Shown piece after piece: positions 12,059-23,351 of a stretch of DNA of 64,000 nucleotides (position 1 is the stretch's first letter; each line of letters begins with the position of its first letter). This stretch comes from Crocodylus rhombifer (Eukaryota > Chordata > Crocodylia > Crocodylidae). The stretch covers positions 1-64,000 of the forward strand of contig JAVSML010024591.1 in the NCBI GenBank assembly GCA_038503035.1, read 5' to 3'. The notes below the pieces were generated by a model. The model was not told the origin of the DNA, made no database searches, and saw only the letters and a program-made list of their open reading frames with translations. The position numbers and the translations under genes are program-made.

Positions 12059-13801
12059 CAGTCATTTCCAACCTTTTAAAGTAGGAGATCACTTCTGGAA
12101 TTTAAAAGCAACCCAAGATCTACTGTCCCTGCCCCTCCGCCAGTCCCCCCCCCCCCCCCCCCCAGCCACCCAGCAGGTAAATCTGTGGAGAGGGAAGGGG
12201 GAGGAAGATCATGGCAGATGGAGAAAAAATAGTTTTGGGGGGGTGTCCCCCAGCAGGTAAGTCAGAGGGGAGGGTGGAGGGGAAAGGGTCTTCCAGGGGG
12301 GGAAGGCAAATCAAGGCCCCAGCCCTAGCTCCACTCCCTCCCTCACTGCTGGGGCCTTGATCTTCCCTCTCCAGTGGTGATGATAAAGGGAGTGGGGCTG
12401 GAGCAAGGTCAGGCCCAGATGCTGGGGTGAGGTAGGATGGAGCCACGAGCAGCTTGTCTGGGGGACATGGGGGAGGAACACACCCCTGGAGGGCACGGGG
12501 GGTGTGCCCCTCAATCTGCACATGGGGTAGGGTGGGGTGAGCTGCAGGCTGAGGCTGGACTCTTCCTGGCAGGGGTCTGGCCAGAGTTGCACCTGGGCTG
12601 GGTGTTGGCAGTGCTGGGAGTGGGGCTACAGGGGTGGGGGGGGAAGGTGGGGCTGCAGCCACGCAAAAATTCACTGTAGCCCCCACAATCCTTAGACCCA
12701 GAGCCGCCGCCATGCACCCTGTGTGCAGCACAGTTCAGCATCCACTGGGAACAGCCCAGTGCAGCCTCCCAGCCCACAGCTGCAGACACCCAACCCCATT
12801 CAGAACCCAGGCACACAGCTCCCCCCCCATTCCCTTAGGAAAGGAAAGGGGAAGGGGGAGGGGAAGGCTGTGCCAAGCTGTTCCCAGTAGAGGGGCTGGC
12901 CCGCGCTGCACTCAGGGCTGGTGGTGGCAGTGCTGGAAGCAGAGGTTGGGAGGGCTACAGTGAATTTTCAAGTGGCTGCAGCACCCCCTGTATCCCTGCT
13001 CCCAGTGCTGCCTCCGGCCTGAACACAGCACTGGCCAACCCTCTCACTAGGAACAGCCCGGCCCCAGCCCACAGCTGCAGCCCACCCCAACTCATGTGCA
13101 GATCTGGGGGCATGTGCCCCCCCTGCCCTCCAGGGGTGCATGCCTCACCCTTCCCATGCCCCCTGGATGAGCTGCTCATAGCTCCATCCTGCCCCACCTC
13201 AGCTTCAGGGCCTTCCCCCACTCTAGCTCCACTTCCTTCCTCACCACTGCTGCAGCCACCTGTGCAGCCCTGTGTTTGGGGATGGCACATGCCCCCCTCC
13301 CGATCTGTGCTTGGCAGAGGCAGCTGCCATTGTGGGCTGGGCTTTGCACCCCGAGCACCACTGCAGCTGGCCTGGGAGTGGCCAGATGCCATGTGCCTCC
13401 CTCCACTGGGCTGAGCCACATGCACATGTGGCCAGCTGCAGCAGGGGTCAAGGTGCTGTGGCAGCTGCCTCCACCCCACACAGAGATGGGGGGTACGTGC
13501 CCCCAGGGTCTCTGCTGGGGTGTGCCCAGTGGTGGGAGCCCCCCGCCTTTGGATGACCTCCTGGGCTCCAATCCTCCCACCACCTAGCTGGTCTGGGGCC
13601 CCACTTACCTTCCCCTGCTCCTGGCTGGGCCGTACCATCCATCCCTCGATCTGGCCCCTGCCCCTTCCCTCCCCCAGACTGATCTATTGGGCTGAGGGGC
13701 ATGCACATGCACCCACACACCCAGCCCCTCCAGCCCAGGATCAACTAAAAGAGGCTCCCCAAATTACTGGTTGATTTCAGTTGGCTGATTGGGGACCACT
13801 G
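12059..13801. mobile_element. Long hAT-type non-autonomous element with GC-rich fold-back core
   Basis: Ends are CAGTCATTTCCAACC (12059) and, inverted, CAGTGGTCCCCAATC (13801), the hAT 'CAGTGGTTCTCAACC' pattern. Flanking 8-mers TTCTAACT and TTAAATCT agree at only five positions, so the duplication is decayed or the ends are slightly off. The 1.7-kb interior is very GC-rich and self-complementary: about 12480-12680 is an inverted copy of about 12958-13150, both containing GGGGG(T/C)(A/G)(T/C)GTGCCC next to an (AATC/GATC)TGCAC segment. The many long open frames here are composition artefacts. A 19-C run lies at 12145-12163. Confidence 0.72.
12145..12163 (+). repeat. Poly-C run (19 C)
   Basis: Uninterrupted cytosine homopolymer inside the hAT-type element at 12059-13801. 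Confidence 0.95.
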
Positions 13802-16800
13802 TTAAATCTAATTGGTCAGAGGTGGGTTTTCTGGGAAGCATCTAGCCTGTTTAGAAGAAGAGGTAGCTACACAGCAGAACTGGAATGGAAGAGCATCTGA
13901 TGAAATGGAAGAAAAATAAAATCCTGTTGAGATGTAGAAAACATTCCTGGTACAAAAAGAGGGTGGACCCCCCCATCCTGTGACATTGCGATGAAACAAG
14001 TACTGAAGTTGGATAAAGTGGGTGAACAGGAAAAATAGAGTAGCTGTGAGAAGAGTTTCAGAAAATTCACTGGAACATATGAAAGTGAAGGCCAAACAAG
14101 TAGAATAGGAAGAAGCCAGTACACAACCTGGAGATTTCTCAGGCAAAATCAAAGACCAATGAGGGAATGTGGAGGTGAACTCCACATCCATGCATGCATG
14201 CATTCATGCATCCATCCACCCACCTACATCTTTTAAAATATTTTATTTTAATTGTAAGATAACTTTGAACTGGCTGCCTGTAGTATGTTTTGTGTAACAA
14301 GAGGTTTTTTCCATTCTATCTTAACGAGCTTGTACAAATCATGTCTCAAAGAAAGAAGAAGCTGTAGAGGCAGCAAGAAGCAGGGGGACAAAAGGTCTGT
14401 TGAGGATGGGGGCTTGCAAGCCGTGCCTTTTAGAAGACATTCTTCCATTTCCTCTCCTTCCTTGACCCCTAAGCTTGCTAAATCTCTTTTTGAAATACAT
14501 ATAGTATTATAAACTGGCCAAAGGCTTTTTTTTCCCACATGTCATTCTCTTCAGTACTTGATAACCCAGTGCTATGGTGCAATCCAGAGTAGAAATGACT
14601 TTGATTTTAAATATTCTTATAAATAGAAGAATAATCAGACTAGCTCTTGCTTGATAATTTATGAACTAGCAGTCAGGCAATGGCTTATGATCATCCCTTA
14701 GAGGGCATGAAGTGCTTTCTGCCAAAACGAACAGCCCTTAAGACATTTCTTAACTTGTCTGAGCTAAGCTTTCCCTCTCAGGCTTATTAGCAAAGAATGC
14801 CTGCCTGCATCTGAAAAGGAGAACGGAGGGTACTGAATATTTTTTTTGCAAGACTATGAAATGCATTTTGACTGGGCAGGATGATGGCAGGCAGAGAAAA
14901 GGCAGAGAAAAAGCAAAACAATTATTCTGGGAAAGGCTTTGCAATCATGGTATTTGATTATTCAAATATAGCAGCTGGCCAAAATTTTAAGAAGTGACTA
15001 ATGATTTTAGCTGCTTCACTGTTGGAACTCCTGTTCTAAGATGCCTCTGGGGCCTGACTTCCAGGGAGGGAATGCTTCACACTCTCAGGAGATGAATTCT
15101 CTTTGAACTGCCCTAAACTGGGCATCTCCTACAATGAGCCACCCAAGATCATGGTTTTCTATGGGCGGTGTTACATACTACAGTTCACATGTGCTAAAAC
15201 TATAGAGTGTTATATGTATTCAAACTAGAACGTGCTCTGAGCAGTCACATACTAAGGGTTAATAAGATCTCTGACCTGCACAGCACTGACATGCAGCTAG
15301 AGGGCTGGTGAGTGGGGGCATGGTTAGGAGCCAGAATTCCTGGAGTTAATTCCTACTGGGGAAGGAAGGATGTGCTGCAGGGAGACTTTGAGCTGACCCC
15401 ACTCCCAATTCCTGCCCCACCCCATACCAGGGACCAGGCACCCAGCCTTCCCTGCAGAGGGCTACACCTTTCATCCAGAACTTGGCAAAAGCCATGGGAA
15501 AGTTTGGTTAGCCATGGTTACTCACGGTTAATTGAAACTTCCCCACACCTCCTGGCAACATTTGCCCTCAGCTCTGCCTGCTCTCCTTTGGCCAGGTGAT
15601 GTGTTAGGGGCTGTAGCTTCCCTCTGCAGCCCCCTTGCATTTTTGTCCTGGGATGGAGGGTGGGTAGGAGAAGGCTGTGGTGTGGAAAGGATGCAGCTTT
15701 CTGCTTATCAGGGAAGCTAGAATATGGACCCTCCAGGAACAGGGTTGGGGTGGCAGGAGCATGGAGCCATGGGGTGGCCACATCACCATCTGCCTGCTGG
15801 GTTTGGGGCAGCTGTACTGTGCAGGGGCCCTACTGTGGCAGCTCCAGCACCAGTGGGATGCCAGAGCTTGGGAGGGCCAGTAGATAGTCTACAGAGTTGG
15901 AGTGCGTGTCTGGGAACAGTGCATCCTGGGATGTTGGATAACCTAAATTGCTCATTTTATCCCTGTGGGAGCTGACCAGCATTACCGTAGCACAACCCAG
16001 AGAAACTCCTTGATCAAAGTGGCCTACTTTTAAGATGTTCTGAGTGCACTTGGAATGAGTATTCCCTTCTTAATGTATGGATGCTCATACTTTAACTGTC
16101 TTTAGCATGGCCTTTTAATTAATAATAAAATAATTATAATAATAAAACCCCCTTCATTCTGCAAAGTCACACTTGTTTCTCTCTTGTTTTCATAAAATGA
16201 TAACTTCCTAAATTAAAACTCACTGTATGGAAATATAAAGCCAACCTATTGCTGGCACTTTGGCCACAAAGCTTCCTGCAGTGCTCACCCTCATGAAATT
16301 TAAATGGGATACGATGATGCATGGTACACATCATAGGACAATAGGGCACTGCTACCATGGATATATGCCATAAACCCCTAGGGCACTGCAGCATTTAAAA
16401 AGAGACACTAGGCCTAATTCTGATTTTGCACTGTTTTTAAGTAGGTGTAAATGATCTTGAGAGTTAATTCGCTTCACCCAAACATCGGATCAGAATCTGT
16501 CCTGCTGCCAGGTCTATTTAAGCTCTGCAGATAAAGACTGTACAAAAACTTTGTGACCTTACTGCTATGTTTTCCAGATCTAGTCTGAATTTCAATGAAA
16601 AGAACTGCATTGTGTTAGCGCATGATAATCAGGAAGCAAATCCGAATAGAAATAGAACAATCTAGTTCCTGCATCAGAATTGGGTAGAATGCAAGGGGTC
16701 AATAAAGAACAGGAGCACTGAACTATCCAATTAGATTTTTAATAGTACTAACTATGAATTGATTGTCCAGCACTAACATATGCTATTTTTAACTAATGTT

Positions 16801-16975
16801 ATACCGAATTTATCAGTTGGTTGGTTAGGTAACCATCATGGATCAGATTCTGATATCCCTGCTTATCCTCACTAATTCTGTATTCTATTCATATTCCCAC
16901 AGACATCAGTGAGATGGAACAAGGTATCACTCATTGAGAGAAAGGGTTTTAGAATCTGGACCTAAATATATTAGA
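13802..16975. other. Intergenic sequence, no gene recognised
   Basis: About 3.2 kb. It contains a short simple repeat at 14184-14230 and an AT-rich patch at 16110-16150. The section 14530-14990 looks low in repeats and could hold a conserved non-coding element, but that cannot be judged from one sequence. No exon with splice context was seen. Confidence 0.45.
14184..14230. repeat. TGCA/ATCC simple repeat
   Basis: Imperfect tandem tetranucleotides (ATGCATGCATGC followed by CATCCATCCACCCACC). Confidence 0.85.
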
Positions 16976-17200
16976 CAAGGGGTCGGCAACCTTTAAGGAG
17001 CCAATGGGCTGAAATAACGCAGATCGATCCAAGGTGTTTCTAATCTTTCTGCTGCTGCTGCTGCTTTTCTTTGCCACTGCATAGATGACCCGCAACAGAA
17101 TCCCCACCCCCACCAATATGTTGCTAATATCTGGGCTTCACAGGCCAGATTAAACCAGTTGGTAGGCTGGATCTGGCCAAGAGGCCATAAGGTCCCATCT
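16976..17200. mobile_element. hAT-type fragment beginning 'AAGGGGTCGGCAACC'
   Basis: The left end AAGGGGTCGGCAACCTTTAA is the known 'CAGGGGTCGGCAACC' hAT end with one extra base. The expected right end (GGCCGTAGGTTGCCGACCCC type) is degraded to GGCCATAAGGTCCCATCTC near 17180-17200. It is related to the element at 45851-46117. Confidence 0.5.
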
Positions 17201-18618
17201 CCTCTCTCAGTCTAAACGCTCATAACAAGCCAAGTTTTCTGCTGTGCAGACGAAATAAGGGACATGAGTGGATGACACTTTAAAGTGGGCTAAATGCTTT
17301 TGTACCGCTTTAATGGTGTTGATGTTTGCAAGCATCAGCAGTATATTACACATTAATTGCAGCCGCTGTAGAAAATTTGGTGGCGTAATGGTCCTGAAAT
17401 GACTTCAAGTGCAGCAAATTAAAACTCCTCTGAAGAGTTTTAGTTTGCTGCCCCTACAGCCTTGGAACAAAGCACTGGGCTCCAGGCAGCTCAAGGGCTC
17501 TGCAGGAAGCCCTGCAGGCAGCCTGGCAGCAGCGTGGGAAGGCAGGCTCCGCCCAAAAAAAGTGGCAAGCCTGATCTTTTTTTTTCCTCCCTGGAGCCTG
17601 CCCGCCTGCCTAAACTGTGTGGGGGCCCAGTGCTTCCCTCCATGGCTGCAGTGCCGCCCTGGGACCACCTGAGCCAGGTGCCTGCCAGCAGGTGCCACCT
17701 GGGGGGGGTGCCGCTGCTGTGGAAGGAAGCACCAGGGCCCCCCTCCCCCTCCCCCAGGGACTGCTGTGCCTGCCGGCAGTTTGCCCACCCCTCCCCACCA
17801 CCGGAAAGGCAGGTAAGTCAGCAGGCTGTGTGCACGACACGGGGGTTTGAAGGGCCCTAAATTGAAGCCGTGTTTTTAAAAACCCACCACTTCAATTTAG
17901 GACCCCTGTTTTGTCTACCCACACCCTAGGAAGTAGAAAGCAGAACAAACTTGCTCATATTGTTCCATTAAAGTGCCTTAACCTTGAGCTGGACATACCT
18001 CATCAGTCCTTCCTTTCCTTTTCATGTCTTTGTGTCAAGGTATTTAGCAGAATTCATAGATTCATTTGAAATCTGACAGGGCTGTGCCACAAGCGCTTCT
18101 ACTATGGCCTCAAACTTGCAGCCTCTGAGCTGTCAACTATGTGCTTTAATGCCCATGGCACCCCAGCCCCCATCTCATCAGCGGATGAAGTGATACCTCA
18201 ATCTTGGTGCCTGTTGGTTTCAGGCTCTCTATAGAGAACAGAACGCCAATGCATTGTGAGCGTTTTTTTCCCCCTGAGGGCCTGATCCAAAACGTATTGA
18301 AGCCCACGAAAAATCTTTCCATTGGCTTCACAGACCTTAGAAACTGAATTGAGACTGTTATATCATTCTAAAAATATATCCTTTTTAGCCTGACAGTGCC
18401 CCATTCATTTTTTTGTGAACTCGTTTTTTCCTTGTCAATGTTCCTGTGATTGCTTTCCCTCAGACCCATTCTCCCTCTTGCCAGCATGCCTTGCCTGTCT
18501 AATTTCTCCCAAGATGATATCAGCAGGGATGATCAGCAGCTGAGCTCCTTTTTATTAATGCTGACGCAGGCAGGCTGACAAACGAAAGAGCTCTTTAGAA
18601 GTGCATGGGGTCAGTCTC

Positions 18619-18644
18619 AGAGAGAGAGAGAGAAAGAGAGAGAG
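18619..18644 (+). repeat. (AG)n microsatellite
   Basis: AG dinucleotides interrupted by two A insertions. Confidence 0.9.
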
Positions 18645-19342
18645 GCTAGCTGGCAGATAGCAGGAGTTGGCTGCTCTTGATTACCATTTCCTTTGTTATT
18701 TTGAACTGACAATACGGGGGAATGGCCCATCTGTTATGCTTCTTTGATTTGCCAAGAACTTACTGGCTGGTCAGAGACCTGTCTGATGCACTGCTTGGTG
18801 CAAACCATTGACAGCACTGCGTATCAACTCAAATCCTTATGCTCATCTCCCCTTCTAAGAGACAACCTCTATCCTGGAGTAACCTCCATGCCATAATTGT
18901 TGTTAGGCCAGCTCTCAGGGGAAATACAGTGTATTCCACAACTGCAGTCAGCTCTTTGGAGGTAACTGCTGACTGGTGGCCCAGTGAGTGCTAGCAGGCA
19001 AGGTACATCCACAGCCTCTCTTCAGGAGAGGATTAGATCCTCAAATCTTTACAGCTGGGGTTGTGTGATCTCACAGTATGTCTAAGAGTAATGCAGTTGC
19101 CTCTTGACTAGAGGGTATAACATCACTGCTAATTGCTAAGGAAAGAAGGGGAATCTTTTTGTGGGTTCAAGCCCTGTTTATATTTAATTCACTGAGCCCC
19201 CTTCCTCTGCAGCACCAATAGCTAGCACCACCGGGAATTGTCCATAGCTGGAAAATATTCCAAACAGACTCTCCATTTTGTTCTCCTGTCAACCAACTCA
19301 GAAAATTCACAGAAGAGGACTGAGTTTATATGGGAGCTGAAG

Positions 19343-19375
<33 letters not shown>
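19343..19375 (+). repeat. Poly-C run (33 C)
   Basis: A pure run of 33 cytosines followed by GCAAACACAG. On the minus strand this is a G33 tract, able to form stacked G-quadruplexes and prone to length change and assembly error. Confidence 0.95.
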
Positions 19376-19376
<1 letters not shown>

Positions 19377-20329
19377 CAAACACAGTGAGAACAAAATGAC
19401 CGCAGCAAAAATGAAAAGGCAAACTAACTCCTTTAGCTTCATGGTTGTGCAGCACTCTGTTACACCCTTGCTGTTTCATACTAGACATCCCCTCCTGAAA
19501 GATGTACCTTGGTTTAAATAGGGAAGCCACTAGCCTGACTCTTCTCCCCTTACAGAACCCATCTGCAGCATTACCAATCTCAAAACTTTATCACCAGGAA
19601 TTTTCTCCTAAGCCCCAGCTTCTATTTTCAGCTGAATACAAGAGAATTTCACCTTTCATTAAGAAAAGGTTAAGTTTCCAGTTCTCTTCATAGGTGTGAG
19701 AAGAGCTTTAAAGGCATCATAGAGGTTCAAAAACCAGAAGGTAGGGGAACCTAAAATAGATTAGGTTTTTAAAATCTCATTAAATTTTAAGCCACCCATG
19801 ATCCATGGGAAGCTGGCTTAGAAGGTACAGACACATGGGGTCTTTAAGGACTGCATTGGCTGAGATCCAATTATCACTATCTGCAAAGGTAACCACTGCC
19901 TTCTCTCAGAGGAACATCAAAAGGCTATGAATCACTAAAGTCTCACTGAGATCCTGTTTTGAAAGATTTAGGGGTGCCTGAGCCCTGTTGTAGCAGGGTC
20001 ACTTTTACCCAGAGCAAGTAGACACAACACAATGTGACATGCAGAACAGCTAGAGTCAAACACTATTTCTACATCCATCAACATGTGCAGAGAGGTCCCT
20101 TCCTTTCTTCTGTGGGGACCCCCCTCACTGATGGTGTTGATGTTACGTTGCTGGCATTCCTCAAGCTTGATTTGATGAGCCAAGAGAGAGGCCAGGCATT
20201 TACTTTGTTTCACTACTTGAATCTGATTTGTGTGAGAGAGAGATGGAAAGAGTTTAGGGAACAAAATGGAGTCATGTTTAAAAAGTTACTTTAGTAGCAA
20301 GGGAAAGTCCCCTGTACCACTGATTGAGG

Positions 20330-20371
20330 AGTTGAATCAGATGGTCCCTTTCAGCTCTGTGATTCTATGAC
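20330..20371 (+). mobile_element. CR1-like 3' tail fragment
   Basis: GAATCAGATGGTCCCTTTCA followed by GCTCTGTGATTCTATGA matches the end of old CR1 3'UTRs. Confidence 0.55.
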
Positions 20372-20853
20372 ATATCCATACCCCAGTAGACTTCTACAAT
20401 GGACACAGTTAAATTAGACAAGCAAAGCTATAAAATGCCTTTTGTTCTGTTAAACTCTTACTCAACAGTAAAGCAAATATTCCATGAGAAGAAAGCAGGA
20501 CAGGGATGATGTTAACATTGCATTCTTTACACTAGAAAAGAAAAAAGGTTAAAGACCTACTACAGTACATTGTCCAAGTTTGAATGGCTGGTATTTGTTT
20601 TCCATTAGTCTGAGCAGAAAAAAATTCTACAAGGACAAAAGCTAAAATAAGCTTCACTGGACAGATTTTGCTTGTTGAGTGCAACACAAAAAATCTATTG
20701 CACTAAAAATTATTGGACAGTATGTTGGCCCTTACTGTGCAATTACTTATGGGTATTTCCCACCGCTAGATGTCACTCTAGTCATTTGAAATGATCTTTA
20801 TGCTGATGTCATTGTCTATGCAGGTAATATTTAAATTTTATAAACTTAGATTA

Positions 20854-21545
20854 GGGCCTTGTTACATGGTAATTGGGCAGCTCCTGGAGTTAATACCTGG
20901 ATTGTCCATACATTAACAACTGAAACTAGTTTTAAGTGCTTGTTATGTAGCTCAAAGCCACTCCACTTCACGGCAGGATTATTTCTGATCCATGTCACCC
21001 AGCTCATGTTACACTAAGATGTAGCTACTCTAGGCTATACCTTAGTGTAAACACCCAACCCACCCCTCTCCATCACTGGCCCAGATTGGCTCACAGCTCC
21101 CCCCACCACCACTGATCCCAGGTCATTGCCCACCGCTCCTCCCATGCTTACTTGTGGCAGCCTGTGCTGTCTGTCCCAGGGGAGCAAGCAGGGAAGGGTT
21201 AACCTGCCTGCCCAGCTGCCACCACTGTTACTGCATTCTGGATGGGCTCAGCACAGAGAAGAGCAGCAGTCCAGCAGTGGTGGCTGGGCAAACAGACTAA
21301 CCCTTTCCTGCTTGCTTCCCTGGGACAGACAGTGCAGGCAGCCACAAATAAGCAGGGGGCGGGAACAGGAAAGGGAGCCCTGGGGAGCCCCAGGGAGAAG
21401 GGGGGAAGCCTGGAATGGGGGAGGGATTCTTACCTTTCAGTCCTCCAGATCCCTGCTGGCCTGAAGTGTGACTGCTCCAAACAAAAATTAGTACTAATAC
21501 TCATCAACATTTGGGCAACTCACAGTGTAACGTGTAACCAGGCAC
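20854..21545. mobile_element. TIR element with TTA flanks and an 83-bp internal fold-back
   Basis: Left end GGGCCTTGTTACATGG and inverted right end GTGCCTGGTTACACG match imperfectly. TTA precedes the left end (20851-20853) and follows the right end (21546-21548), a 3-bp duplication as in PIF/Harbinger elements. Inside, 21153-21234 and 21263-21346 are near-perfect inverted repeats containing CTGTCTGTCCCAGGG and AAGGGTTA. No transposase is encoded. Confidence 0.65.
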
Positions 21546-22442
21546 TTATTATGGAGTGAATTTGTTTGCTTCTTTTCAGTGACAGTAATTCCCCATGAAT
21601 GAATGGTATTTTATATTAGACAATGTTTTAAAAATTTCTAATGACATAAGAAAAAAAAAGTGTAACTTACCTTAATTACCGAAAGTGTTTGTCCTAACAA
21701 AACAGGGGTGTGGGTTTTTGGTCAAGAAGAATATGGTTTTGTATACAATCAATTAGCAAGAAAAGGAACATGAACTTGTGACTAAGGTACTGCACTAGGG
21801 AGACACGTGTGTCATTCCTGGCTTTCAAACAATACCCAAACCTTGGTAAACTCATCAGGAGCAAATTCCCATTTGGATCAATGAACTCTGAATGGAAGCA
21901 GACCCCAGCAAAACGACAAATGTAAAAACAATGACTGCATCCCTTCTGCTACCACAATCAACATACCCCACAACAGAACAATCAAAACCACAGATCCTAA
22001 ACATGCCTGTCCTGATACGTGATACATCTCATCCAATGCACCAGATTCCTTCATTGTGAAACCCAGTACATCGTGCTCCAGAATGGAACGACACAGAAAA
22101 ATATTTTTCATTTTTCTGTCATTTTTTATATATATATATATATATATTGTCCTTTATGGACATCACGTAACAAACATCCTGCCATTCCATTTTTCATCAC
22201 AGGCCATTGTGGCATCCTTGTCTCTCCAATTCTCTTTCTCTGGCACATCAAAACTTTACTTTTATCTGATATTACGTGGCTGTGGCATACAAAAGGGACC
22301 AAGCTGGAAAAAGGGGTGTTCTTATGGACCCTTTTGAATAAATGGTTTCCTAAAAATGAAGAAGACTGAACTGTGACTCCATTGACACATTTTCCACAAT
22401 ACAATCACTCCAGCTATGATTTCATAGTCCTTATCCTTAAAG
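21546..22442. other. Intergenic sequence with (TA)11
   Basis: AT-rich with no exon. A TA microsatellite lies at 22127-22148. Confidence 0.5.
22127..22148 (+). repeat. (TA)11 microsatellite
   Basis: Uninterrupted TA dinucleotides. Confidence 0.95.
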
Positions 22443-23080
22443 GAAATGGGCCGGCAGTGTGGGGAGGCCAACCGTACCTTGTCATGCATCCACAGATGCA
22501 TCTCGAGCAGGTCCAAAGAGGTGATCCTCCCCCTCTATGCGGCACTGGTCAGGCTGCAGTTGGAGTACTGCATCCAGTTCTAGGCACTGCACTTCAAGAG
22601 GGATGTGGACAGCATGGAGAGGGTCCAGAGGAGGGCCACTCGCATGATCAGGGGACAGCAGGGCAGGCCCTATGAGGAGAGGCTACGGGAACCGAACCTG
22701 TTCAGCCTCCAAAAGAGAAGGCTGAGGGGGGATCTAGTGGCCTGTTACAAACTAGTCAGGGGGGATCAGCAGGCACTGGGGGAGTCACTATTCCCCCGTG
22801 CACTGCCAGGAGTGACCAAGAATAACAGTCACAAGCTGGCAGAGGGTAGATTTAGGCTGGATATCAGGAAGCGCTACTTCACTGTCAGGGCGGCTAGGAT
22901 CTGGAACCAACTTCCAAGAGAAGTGGTGCTGGCTCCTACCCTGGGGGTTTTTAAGAGGAGGTTGGATGAACATCTTACTGGGGTTGTTTGACCCCAGTAT
23001 TATTTCCTGCCATGGCAGGGGGTCGGACTAGATGATCTACTCAGGTCCCTTCCGACCCTAGAAACTATGAAACTATGAAA
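22443..23080 (+). mobile_element. CR1 LINE, 5'-truncated 3' end
   Basis: It starts within ORF2 at ATGGGCCGGCAGTGTGGGG and runs to the terminal repeats CTATGAAACTATGAAA. An open frame (22605-22991) carries RVQRRATRMIRGQQGRPYEE, LFSLQKRRLRGDLVACYKL and, at the end, PTLGVFKRRLDEHL, the CR1 ORF2 C-terminus, followed by the stop and a short 3'UTR (CATGGCAGGGGGTCGGACTA). It closely resembles the copy at 59823, so it is the same young subfamily. A small deletion just after the start removes about 12 bp relative to that copy. Confidence 0.92.
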
Positions 23081-23351
23081 TGCATGCAATAACTTCAGAG
23101 AACAGAAATGCATAGCTTTTCTGCACACCAAAAATAAGAAACAGATATTGGTTTTATGGCCCATTATAAGTTCTCTCTCATGCTTCCCTTTGGTGACTCC
23201 TTTTAGTTCCATCAGTGGTTATTGCCCACTTCCCTTTCAAGTGGTCCAATTGGATTGGTCCAGTTATTGCTAGCTTACATTAGGACTGCTTCCCTCGCAG
23301 ACCTGATAAAAGAAGCTTGAAGCTCAACAGCTTGTCTATTATCTTTTCCAT

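Larger units (their letters stand above)
17201..20853. other. Intergenic sequence, no gene recognised
   Basis: The GC-rich patch 17440-17880 sits between ends that may be a decayed TIR element. A GA repeat lies at 18619-18644, a poly-C run at 19343-19375 and a short CR1-like tail at 20330-20371. No convincing exons were seen. Confidence 0.45.

Noticed and set aside
12120..13640. Long overlapping open frames on both strands (up to about 227 codons)
   Set aside because: They lie in the GC-rich, self-complementary core of a hAT-type element; stop codons are simply rare there, and the translations are low-complexity with no domain.
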